From the NCBI GenBank assembly GCA_014377445.1, contig JACMPP010000109.1, forward strand, positions 1 through 33,907: a DNA stretch of 33,907 nucleotides. The letters run 5' to 3'. Position 1 is the stretch's first letter; each line of letters begins with the position of its first letter. Shown here in pieces: positions 16,905 to 23,387 of the stretch. Under the pieces are notes generated by a model. It saw nothing but the letters and a program-made list of their open reading frames with translations. It was not told the origin of the DNA and did no database searches. The stretch is from Oligoflexus sp. Its GTDB lineage: Bacteria; Bdellovibrionota_B; Oligoflexia; Oligoflexales; Oligoflexaceae. The position numbers were made by a program, and so were the translations under genes.

Positions 16905-16938
16905 AATGGCACTCTGCTTCACTGCAGAGTGCCATTTT
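16905..16938 (+). terminator. Terminator of the PilZ/helical-protein pair
   Basis: AATGGCACTCTGC (16905-16917) pairs perfectly with GCAGAGTGCCATT (16924-16936) across a 6-base loop, giving a 13-base stem followed by a short TTTT (16935-16938). It lies 18 bases past the plus-strand stop codon. Confidence 0.85.
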
Positions 16939-17065
16939 CATTAAGGGCTTGGATAGAATTCAGTACTTTACTTATTATGCTAAAAGAACGAGCAAAGCGA
17001 ACACCTGGCGCCGCCCGCTAATAAAGAAGGGATGGCGGAAGCAGCGCGCGAATCTGACGAACCCG

Positions 17066-17436
17066 CTATGGCCTTCGCAGCGGGTAGCATTTTTCAGCTC
17101 CATACCAGAGGTGAGGGCTACCGTCCATCTGTAGGATAGGCCGTTGAGGCGCTCTACCTCGGTTCTTATGGATCAAGCCTTCGATATCGTCTTTCCTGCA
17201 CTTAAGCGCCAGCCGAGATAGCTGTCACTCACCAACCTCAAGGCGTTGAGCCGCTTCCTGACGCGTAATCTTTCCTTCACGAAAGACTTCAATAACTTTA
17301 AATCGAATAAGATCCCGTTTGGACATGATAAACCTTCCATAGTCTATCATCATATCCCCCTAGTTTTTTTGACTTTGGGGGGAAGTGTACCTGACGGGAC
17401 ATTTTCCTTCTGTTTTTAACCCGGGACATTTTCACT
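17066..17436 (-). mobile_element. ISNCY-type insertion sequence relic
   Basis: Reading from an ATG at 17326 on the minus strand, the frame encodes 33 residues, MSKRDLIRFKVIEVFREGK then ITRQEAAQRLEVGE. This is the N-terminal helix-turn-helix of ISNCY (ISDol1-like) transposases. An in-frame TGA (17225-17227) interrupts it, after which the same frame continues QLSRLALKCRKDDIEGLIH then KNRGRAPQR. It then jumps to LQMDGSPHLWYGAEKC, the start of the catalytic core, before a TAG at 17066. Both a stop mutation and an internal deletion are therefore visible. Outside the 5' end, CGGGACATTTTC occurs twice (17395-17406 and 17422-17433) and may be a terminal repeat and its duplicate. The other end was not located; 16949-17065 shows no clear coding sequence. 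The element cannot be active. Confidence 0.72.
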
Positions 17437-17615
17437 CGGTATCTTCACGCCCACCCAATTCGAGATAAAATCAAATACCCACATTTTTCTCCAAAATTTT
17501 CCGTGGCTTAAAAAAATATTAAGGCCGTGACGTTGGAGCTTCCGAAACAGAATTAGCTGCTGCTGCAGTGTATTTCAAATCATAGATGCATGAACCCATA
17601 GCGAAAGGCTTTACC

Positions 17616-18986
17616 GTGAAACTTCCAACTCAAACCTGGCTCGCGTCAACCCTCATTGCTGGGAGTCTATCCCTATCTTGTTCTAAAGAAAATCCCGAGA
17701 AGACCTCGCCGAGAGCACGAGCTCCGTATACTACTCAGGGAGCCGAAGCAGCGAATGGATTGGAATTTCCAGCCCACTACCTGATCGATGCCGGTGCTTC
17801 CACCACTATCGTCAATCTTAGGACCACCGCGCTAGGCCTTTATCTTTCGGCTGAAAATCAGGGAGGCGGCATCGTCAAGGCCGACCGTACCCAGGCTCGA
17901 GAGTGGGAAACCTTTCGCCTTATCGATAAAAATGGAGGCCAGCTCCAGAATGGGGACATGGTTTACATCCAGACTTTAGGCGGCTACTTCTTTCAAGTCT
18001 TAGGCGGCAGCTCCACGGCGCTGAATGCCGCAAGCCGGAATCCAGAAGCCTGGGAAATGTTTCGGGTCGTAACGCTCAACGGAGGTGCGGTGGGCAATGG
18101 CAGTGTGGTCGGTTTTCAATCGGCCTCCAATAATAAATTCCTCTCGGCACTCGGCGGTGGCCAGTCGCTGGTAGATGTTCACGGGGATAAATTCGAAGGT
18201 TGGGAACGCTTTTATATCGATATCAAAGGCGATGCACCCATAGCCATGCCAAACAATGCACCGGCAAAGCCAGCGGGCTGGACTCTTAAGTGGTCCGATG
18301 AATTCAACGGGGGAGCTTTGGATGAATCCAAGTGGACTTATGAAGTTCAAAAGCCCTTCTGGGTGAACGCGGAGCTCCAAAATTACACCGATCATCGTCC
18401 GGAAAATGTTCGGGTTGAAAATGGCAATCTCGTGATCGAAGCGCGCAGAGACTTCTTCGGCGGTGAGTATTCCTCGGGCCGGATCAAAACACAGGGCAAG
18501 GCGAGCTGGACCTATGGCCGCATCGAGGCGCGGATGAAGCTACCCGGCGGCTACGGCACTTGGCCGGCGTTCTGGATGATGCCCGATAATGCGAGTCGCG
18601 GTTGGCCTGCCTGTGGTGAGATCGATATCTTGGAAGAAGTTGGTTACGATCCCAACCTAATTCATGCAACGACTCATACGCAGGCCTACAACTGGAGAAG
18701 CGGCAACCAAAGGACCGGTTCAACCTACGTGAGAGGTGCCGAAGACGGCTTTCATGTTTATGCGATCGAATGGTTTCCCGATCACATCGATGCCTTTGTG
18801 GATGGCAATAAGTACTTCACCTCGAGCAATGACAATAGCGGTGATAACGCTTGGCCTTTCAACAAAAACTTTCACATTATCCTCAACCTGGCTGTGGGAG
18901 GCGAATGGGGAGGTTTGAAGGGTGTCGATTCCAATATCTGGCCCAAGCAAATGCTAGTGGATTATGTTCGCGTCTATCAAAGATAA
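17616..18986 (+). CDS. GH16 family beta-glucanase (laminarinase-like) with fascin-like domain
   Basis: This secreted glycoside hydrolase is probably a lipoprotein. I prefer the GTG start at 17616 because GAAAGG lies 7 bases upstream; the ATG at 17586 has no visible ribosome binding site. The N-terminus has a basic start, a hydrophobic stretch and Cys22 (SLSLSC) as a possible lipid-attachment site, though the lipobox is not ideal. Residues about 55-203 look like a fascin/actin-crosslinking-like beta-trefoil, with repeats of the LYLSAENQG, EWETFRL and WEMFRV type. The GH16 domain covers about 220-456, with the catalytic signature GEIDILEE (Glu335, Asp337, Glu340). Family members cleave internal beta-1,3 or mixed beta-glucans; the exact substrate is not evident. 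Transposase relics on both sides suggest lateral gain. Confidence 0.9.
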   Translation: MKLPTQTWLASTLIAGSLSLSCSKENPEKTSPRARAPYTTQGAEAANGLEFPAHYLIDAGASTTIVNLRTTALGLYLSAENQGGGIVKADRTQAREWETFRLIDKNGGQLQNGDMVYIQTLGGYFFQVLGGSSTALNAASRNPEAWEMFRVVTLNGGAVGNGSVVGFQSASNNKFLSALGGGQSLVDVHGDKFEGWERFYIDIKGDAPIAMPNNAPAKPAGWTLKWSDEFNGGALDESKWTYEVQKPFWVNAELQNYTDHRPENVRVENGNLVIEARRDFFGGEYSSGRIKTQGKASWTYGRIEARMKLPGGYGTWPAFWMMPDNASRGWPACGEIDILEEVGYDPNLIHATTHTQAYNWRSGNQRTGSTYVRGAEDGFHVYAIEWFPDHIDAFVDGNKYFTSSNDNSGDNAWPFNKNFHIILNLAVGGEWGGLKGVDSNIWPKQMLVDYVRVYQR

Positions 18987-19086
18987 GAGACGAACTTCAG
19001 AAAAATCGTCTCGATTTGTGAGAGTCACGCTATCGACAAAGAGCAGATAAATTTTTAGCAAAAAAATTCTGGAATAAGCATCGCCG

Positions 19087-19118
19087 AGGGGCCGAAAGCG
19101 CGAGTTTTTGGCCCTTTT
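19087..19118 (+). terminator. Possible terminator after the GH16 gene
   Basis: AGGGGCC (19087-19093) can pair with GGCCCTT (19110-19116), one pair being G-U, across a 16-base loop, with TTTT at 19115-19118. It lies 100 bases past the GH16 stop. The loop is long and the T-run overlaps the stem, so this is a weak candidate. Confidence 0.35.
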
Positions 19119-19157
19119 CGCTGGGTTTTATCGTCACGGGCTGTTGTCATATTTAAA

Positions 19158-19447
19158 TCAAACGAACATCTTATCGATCAGACCCTTTTGATCGTCGGTA
19201 TTGGCATTAAAATCTGCAGCATTGGTCGGGCCCGCAGCTTTGCCTATAGAGCTCAGGAACCTGTTCTTGGCTGGTGGGGTGCATCGATGTAAACGCCTTG
19301 AGCCAGGACACCATTGCAGCTTCCTGCGACGACGTGAGGGATGTTGCTGTGAGTATGGTAGGCGCCGTACTCGAGACTATTGAGGTAGGTGGCACATCCA
19401 TAGTCGAGAATCGAGTCGAATGAAAAAGTCGAAGTGAACGTCGGCTG
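19158..19447 (-). pseudogene. Degraded coding fragment, weakly DUF1552-like
   Basis: A minus-strand frame between a TAG near 19448 and a TGA at 19253-19255 reads FDSILDYGCATYLNSLEYG, then AYHTHSNIPHVVAGSCNG and VLAQGVYIDAP. The 'H.N.P.V.AG...G.L..G.YI' pattern resembles the C-terminal part of DUF1552-type exported proteins. After the stop, another frame down to 19158 gives AADFNANTDDQKGLIDKMF and ends in TGA, which would fit a frameshifted continuation. There is no start codon or upstream half. The family call is tentative; that this is a broken gene rather than a short live one is more secure. Confidence 0.35.
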
Positions 19448-19549
19448 TCGCTATGAAAATACGGATAAGGTGCGTGTGCCTGCGAGTTCGATTGCGAAGA
19501 GCCAAAAATTCGCTTATGCGGGAACGGTTCCCTCGGGCATCCTCGTCAC

Positions 19550-19714
19550 GCAAAAGGCCACATTTCCTCGGGTGCCGTGGAGGGAATGAACAACAAAGTG
19601 AAAGTCACTACGAGACAAACGTATGGATTTCGGACCTACAAAGCGATTCAAATAGCTCTGTATCAAAATCTTGGGGCGTTACCCGAACCGGAACACGCCC
19701 ACAGATTCTGCTGA
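19550..19714 (+). mobile_element. ISL3-type transposase C-terminal relic
   Basis: The plus-strand frame encodes GHISSGAVEGMNNKVKV, TTRQTYGFRTYKAIQIALY and QNLGALPEPEHAHRFC, then TGA at 19712-19714. This is the highly conserved end of ISL3/IS204-family transposases, where 'S..VEG.NNK.K...R..YGFR' contains the last catalytic Glu and the protein closes with 'LGxLPEPExxHxF'. The rest of the transposase is absent: upstream of about 19545 the frame no longer looks like a transposase. It ends 13 bases before the stop of the lipoprotein gene. Another frame across 19404-19588 also looks somewhat coding (VEVNVGCRYENTDKVRVPA), but I could not assign it. Confidence 0.75.
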
Positions 19715-19726
19715 GGAGCCTAAGAT

Positions 19727-20317
19727 TTATTTCGTAGGTTCTGCAGGAGGTACCGTTTGAACAGGAGCGGCTTCGTCCGGGCCGGTCTCTTCAGCGGGGG
19801 GCGCTTCGTCTATGCCAGGGCCAGGAGCCGCTTTGATCTCTTCATCGAGAAGAAAGTCGATCGAAGTCTTCTTGCCCAAGACATCGCGGATAAACCAGGC
19901 ACCGTCTTCTTTCACAACGGAGAGAGTGTTCTCAGTTGTGGTTTTGGGAGCGGTGTCCGGATTTGCCTTCTTGTCCGCACCCAGGTTTCGGTAGGTGAGG
20001 AGGAACGTGATTTCTGTTTCGCGCGGAGTCCGATCGCGACGCTCGACGACAGAGTATCGCTCGAGTTTATAATTTTGCTTGATAAAAGCAGCAGTGATGA
20101 CGTCGTCAGGCGCTTGAACGAGAGCATTCTTGAGATTGCCCGTCGTGAGCTTCATGAGGTCTTGCTTCTGCTGGACTTTCGTCATGTTGAGCGAGATATC
20201 CAAATAGGTTTGAACAACTTGCTCTGGGGTCATGTCGTTACGCCCAGATCCGCACATTTTGCTGCAACCGACCAAAATAAAAAAGCTAAGCAATGGAGCA
20301 AAGTACGCACGTCGCAT
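19727..20317 (-). CDS. Small lipoprotein of unknown function
   Basis: This 196-residue protein has a classical lipoprotein signal (RRAYFAPLLSFFILVGC, lipid site at Cys18). The mature part begins MTPEQVVQTYLDISLNMT and has a beta-rich middle (LERYSVVERR, TEITFLLTYRNLG, LSVVKEDGAWFIRDVLG). This gives the look of the NTF2-like/DUF4878-type lipoproteins, which are small cone-shaped folds. The C-terminus is Pro/Glu/Ala-rich and probably disordered. GGAGG lies about 10 bases before the ATG. It is the last gene of the lapA-rsmB-PLD-lipoprotein run, 16 bases after the preceding stop. Its stop codon lies just beside the ISL3 relic. Function unknown. Confidence 0.8.
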   Translation of the reverse strand: MRRAYFAPLLSFFILVGCSKMCGSGRNDMTPEQVVQTYLDISLNMTKVQQKQDLMKLTTGNLKNALVQAPDDVITAAFIKQNYKLERYSVVERRDRTPRETEITFLLTYRNLGADKKANPDTAPKTTTENTLSVVKEDGAWFIRDVLGKKTSIDFLLDEEIKAAPGPGIDEAPPAEETGPDEAAPVQTVPPAEPTK

Positions 20318-20333
20318 TCTAGGCGATCCTCCG

Positions 20334-21281
20334 TCAGGGGCTGCTGGTTTTCTGACCTGCTTCGGGCTGAGGAGTTGGAGGTGCAGGGGCCGGCTCTACG
20401 TAGTCCCAAGGTCGAGCCGGATTCGCCGGATCTGGATTGGGAGGGGTAGCTGCAGGTGCTTTCACCGCCTCGTCTTCGGCATTGATTGCAGGCTTCTTCA
20501 CTTCTTCAGTTCCCGGAGACTGAGGCGGCTGGATCGAAGGTTGCTCCGGAGAGATGATCCCTTTCTTCCGCATTTCCTCGGTCTGTTTCCATTTCGGTAT
20601 CCGCGGGAGTTCCCTCGTTACACCGTCTGGAGCTTTCTGCCGATTTGATCTTCTATCGTAATTGTACGATCCTTCGGAATCACCTTGAAAGGGTTCCTTT
20701 GGAGTCCGCCCGCTCTTAAATGCTTTCGGGTAGGCGATCTCCGGATTTTCCATCACGTCTTTCAACCAACTGACGAACGCTTTCACATCAGCGGGCGATG
20801 CTTGAACAATCTCGGCCGTACCAAGTCTTTGCAGGGTATTCATATCCCTGGTGATCCCGTAGAGCCGCGAGTCGACAAACAATAAAGTAGGGGTAGTATA
20901 CCCCGTTCTTGGTCTTAAGTACGTTGGAACACTCTGCCCCCTGAGGTAAGAGAGTCTCGAGCCCGACACATTGAGCTGATCCCGACCGAGATAGACCTTC
21001 ACATCTAGATTTCGGTATTTTGCCAAAAAGAGAGTCGAAGCGATTTCGCCGTCGGACATATAATCCGTAAGCAGCCACACCCTTTTCCGGCCAGTGCCGA
21101 TCAGTTCTAGTATATTATGACGTAAATCGTCAAAGTTTGCAGTACTCTTAAAATTAAATCCTGGAGTCCCTATGGGGAGCTGAGGAGCGGGGATCACGGC
21201 CGGGGCGGCAAAGCTCAAGGGAGCCATGCTGCAGAAGACCAGGGTCATCAAAAGGATTCTCTTCAGCATATCCTCACCCAT
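20334..21281 (-). CDS. Exported PLD-like domain protein without an HKD motif
   Basis: This 315-residue protein (or 311, if the ATG four codons later is used) has a signal peptide ending near PLSFAAPA. Residues about 45-175 follow the phospholipase-D/nuclease fold: ILELIGTGRKRVWLLTDYMS, ASTLFLAKYRNLDVKVYLG and PTLLFVDSRLYGITRDMN. The usual catalytic HxKxxxxD is missing; the position reads 'FVDSRLYGITRDMN', with no His or Lys. It is therefore likely a structural or binding member, not a nuclease. The last 130 residues are Pro/Glu-rich and disordered. It starts 4 bases after the rsmB stop with AAGAGG overlapping the junction, so it is translationally coupled, and it precedes a lipoprotein gene. 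Confidence 0.72.
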   Translation of the reverse strand: MGEDMLKRILLMTLVFCSMAPLSFAAPAVIPAPQLPIGTPGFNFKSTANFDDLRHNILELIGTGRKRVWLLTDYMSDGEIASTLFLAKYRNLDVKVYLGRDQLNVSGSRLSYLRGQSVPTYLRPRTGYTTPTLLFVDSRLYGITRDMNTLQRLGTAEIVQASPADVKAFVSWLKDVMENPEIAYPKAFKSGRTPKEPFQGDSEGSYNYDRRSNRQKAPDGVTRELPRIPKWKQTEEMRKKGIISPEQPSIQPPQSPGTEEVKKPAINAEDEAVKAPAATPPNPDPANPARPWDYVEPAPAPPTPQPEAGQKTSSP

Positions 21282-21285
21282 CCTC

Positions 21286-22668
21286 TTAGATCGGCTGTTT
21301 CAAACGGACGATAAAGGCACCAAAGCCATCCATTTCATCTTGATTCCCAGCATAAACGGCGAAGAGCTGTTCATGCGTCACGTATTTCTTATAATAATCG
21401 GGTAAGCGGCTCACAGGCGAGATCACTTCGATCGTGTCGCCCATCGTTTCGCGCAAACGAGCCAGGTGACCCTCGGTCTCTTCCGTCTCGAAGGAGCAAA
21501 CCGAATAGATCAGTTCCCCACCGACTTTGAGCTGCTTAAGCGCATGGAGAATCATAGACCACTGCTGCTCAGCCATGAAATTGACCAGCGATAGGTTCTT
21601 GCTCCATTTCCCTTCAGGGTGACGTCGTAAAACGCCAAGTCCGCTGCACGGGGCATCGAGGAGGATCTTGTCCATCTTCTCTTCAGCTGTCCAAGTCATG
21701 AAGTCTTCATGGACCCAGTTCAGCTTCGTGTGGCCCAAGCGATCCAGAGTCTCCTGAGCGCGCAAGTATTGATTGTGGTCCTTTTCAACCGCGAAGAGCG
21801 TGATTTTTTCCTGACCCAATTCATAGATATGGGAAAGTTTACCACCAGGACCGGCGCAGGCGTCAGCTATTTTCTGATCGGCCTGAGGACTCACCAGATA
21901 ACCGATGAGCTGCGAGGCTTCGTCCTGAACAGTGAAATAGCCTTCCTGAAAGAGTTTCGAATCACCCAATTGAGGGGATTTTGAAAGGCGGAGAGCGGAG
22001 CGAAGGGGGCGGCGATCGCTTGGAATGCCTTCATCGCGAAGCAAAGCCTCCTGAATATTGGAAGCTTCGGTCAATGGTGTTTTAAGGCTGTTGATCCGAA
22101 TGGAAAAGCTGGGCGGCTGATTGTTGGCGGCCAGCATCTGTTCCATACGTTCAAAGCGGAAGCGTTTTAGCCAGCGATCCACGAGCCAGAGTGGATGCGC
22201 GAATTGTAGAGCGAGATATTCTTTCGCCTTGGTCTTCTTGTCCGGTTTGGGGAAGTACTCGGCGCGACGCCCGATCTGTCTTAAGATGCCGTTGACGAAG
22301 GTGCAGGCCTTGGCCTGGCCTTTCTTACGAACGTACTCAACGCTTTCATTGACAGCCGCACGGTCCGGCACACGATCCATATAATAGATCTGATAGGTAC
22401 CAATGATGAGAGCGGCACGGATCTCAGGCGTGGAATCATCGAGATTGCGCTTCGAAGTGTTTTGCAGGATCCAGTAGATCTTGGAATACCAACGAAAGCT
22501 ACCGTACAAAATTTCTTTGATAAACGCTTTATCAAGGCGCGAAATCTTCGTTCCGTGAAGAGCGTACATCTCATTTAAGACTTGCTCTGGTTTTCGCTTG
22601 TTGTCCATGACAGCCACGAAGGTGTCAAACGCAACTTCGCGCGCTAGTGATAGAGTGGATTGGGTCAA
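21286..22668 (-). CDS. rsmB: RsmB-type rRNA cytosine-C5 methyltransferase
   Basis: This 460-residue enzyme resembles RsmB, which makes m5C967 in 16S rRNA with S-adenosylmethionine. The N-terminal NusB-like helical domain (about 5-145; FIKEILYGSFRWYSKIYWI, PDRAAVNESVEYVRKKG) supports RsmB over other RsmB/NOP family members such as RsmF. The methyltransferase core (about 180-460) has the SAM motif ACAGPGGKLSHI (270-281), DAPCSGLGVLRRHPEGKW with Cys341, and YSVCSFETEETEGHL with Cys391, the likely nucleophile. The start codon is TTG, with AGGAG 7 bases upstream. It lies 83 bases after the LapA-like gene and is tightly linked to the following exported-protein genes. Confidence 0.93.
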   Translation of the reverse strand: MTQSTLSLAREVAFDTFVAVMDNKRKPEQVLNEMYALHGTKISRLDKAFIKEILYGSFRWYSKIYWILQNTSKRNLDDSTPEIRAALIIGTYQIYYMDRVPDRAAVNESVEYVRKKGQAKACTFVNGILRQIGRRAEYFPKPDKKTKAKEYLALQFAHPLWLVDRWLKRFRFERMEQMLAANNQPPSFSIRINSLKTPLTEASNIQEALLRDEGIPSDRRPLRSALRLSKSPQLGDSKLFQEGYFTVQDEASQLIGYLVSPQADQKIADACAGPGGKLSHIYELGQEKITLFAVEKDHNQYLRAQETLDRLGHTKLNWVHEDFMTWTAEEKMDKILLDAPCSGLGVLRRHPEGKWSKNLSLVNFMAEQQWSMILHALKQLKVGGELIYSVCSFETEETEGHLARLRETMGDTIEVISPVSRLPDYYKKYVTHEQLFAVYAGNQDEMDGFGAFIVRLKQPI

Positions 22669-22711
22669 AGGAATTCTCCTGGCAGGTCTAATAGCGAGCT
22701 TTGCTATGGAA

Positions 22712-22734
22712 GGGCTTCAAGTGGCTCGAAGCCC
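22712..22734. repeat. Hairpin between lapA-like and rsmB genes
   Basis: GGGCTTC (22712-22718) and GAAGCCC (22728-22734) form a perfect 7-base stem with a 9-base loop. On the minus strand no T-run follows, so it is not a standard terminator; it could affect mRNA processing between the two genes. Confidence 0.4.
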
Positions 22735-22751
22735 GGGTTTTGGTTAAAAAA

Positions 22752-23108
22752 TCAAAAATCTTTGCTGTCGATCCCTTGAACGGAAGGCTCGGGTAGAGTG
22801 ACCGGCTCTTCTTCTCTCAGGAAACGGCGGACCCGCTTGTGCGGTTGGCGTTTGGTGCCATTCACTTCTTTGCGAAGCTTTCTTAGCTGCATTGATTTGC
22901 GGATGTGTTCCACACTGCTATAGGCAAATGTAATCACAACCCCGACGAGAAATGCCCCTATGAAAGCTACGAAAGCTGGGGCCTGATATTCGCCTATGAG
23001 CGGTAGCTTGACCACTATCGTTTCGAGGTTATTCACCGAAAAGTAAATACCATAAAGCAATCCGACAAGGCCAAGTATGGCTGAAAGAATTCTACGGATT
23101 AGACTCAT
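22752..23108 (-). CDS. lapA: LapA-domain (DUF1049) inner-membrane protein
   Basis: This is a 118-residue protein. I chose the ATG at 23108 because AGAGG lies 7 bases upstream; the open frame continues to 23195, but across a terminator-like hairpin. It has two membrane segments, about 8-26 (ILSAILGLVGLLYGIYFSV) and about 45-66 (PAFVAFIGAFLVGVVITFA), separated by the typical NNLETIVVKLP strand, then a basic cytoplasmic helix (IRKSMQLRKLRKEV). This is the LapA/DUF1049 layout. In E. coli LapA works with LapB in lipopolysaccharide control; no lapB follows here, so the role is by family only. It heads a run with rsmB. Confidence 0.8.
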   Translation of the reverse strand: MSLIRRILSAILGLVGLLYGIYFSVNNLETIVVKLPLIGEYQAPAFVAFIGAFLVGVVITFAYSSVEHIRKSMQLRKLRKEVNGTKRQPHKRVRRFLREEEPVTLPEPSVQGIDSKDF

Positions 23109-23150
23109 GTACGTTCCTCTTCTTAGATTGGCTAACCAGTTTAGCGGGCA

Positions 23151-23185
23151 AAATAAAAGGCCCGGTTGAATATTAACCGGGCCTT
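23151..23185 (-). terminator. Strong hairpin terminator between rpsA and the lapA-like gene
   Basis: AAGGCCCGGTT (23157-23167) pairs perfectly with AACCGGGCCTT (23175-23185) over a 7-base loop. On the minus strand the stem runs into TTTTATTTT (plus-strand 23150-23158). It lies 200 bases past the rpsA stop and 43 bases before the lapA-like start, so it ends rpsA transcription or acts as an attenuator in front of lapA. Confidence 0.85.
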
Positions 23186-23210
23186 CGACATTCATTCTAT
23201 ATTTTTTTCG

Positions 23211-23339
23211 ATTATTGAGCGCCGCATAACTAAAGATTCATCGTTAATCGCTCGGCTGCGCTCCTCATCTACCAGTGCGTAGACTCCGGTGCTCGCCTCC
23301 CTCGCGCCTTGACTCTTTAGCTATGCGGCGTTCAATAAT
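23211..23339. repeat. Long imperfect palindrome downstream of rpsA
   Basis: The arms 23211-23236 and 23314-23339 (ATTATTGAGCGCCGCATA... and ...TATGCGGCGTTCAATAAT) are inverted repeats matching at 24 of 26 positions. The 77-base interior is GC-rich and has its own smaller dyad, TCTAC (about 23269-23273) with GTAGA (about 23279-23283), flanked by CTCGGCTGCGCTC and GGTGCTCGCC, which partly pair. The whole forms a 129-base stem-loop on either strand, much longer than a terminator, and has no T-run. It contains no gene. It may be a palindromic repeat family member (REP/BIME-like) or an mRNA 3' stabiliser. Confidence 0.75.
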
Positions 23340-23387
23340 GAGCGGCTTGTCATCTAAAGAAACTTCACCGCCCATCAATCTCAAAAA

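Noticed and set aside
19757..20449. 230-residue plus-strand open frame
   Set aside because: It lies opposite the lipoprotein and PLD-like genes, which have signal peptides, ribosome sites and family-like composition; the plus frame has none of these.
22712..22734. Hairpin read as a terminator of the lapA-like gene
   Set aside because: The minus strand after the stem reads TTCC with no T-run, so it is reported only as a hairpin.
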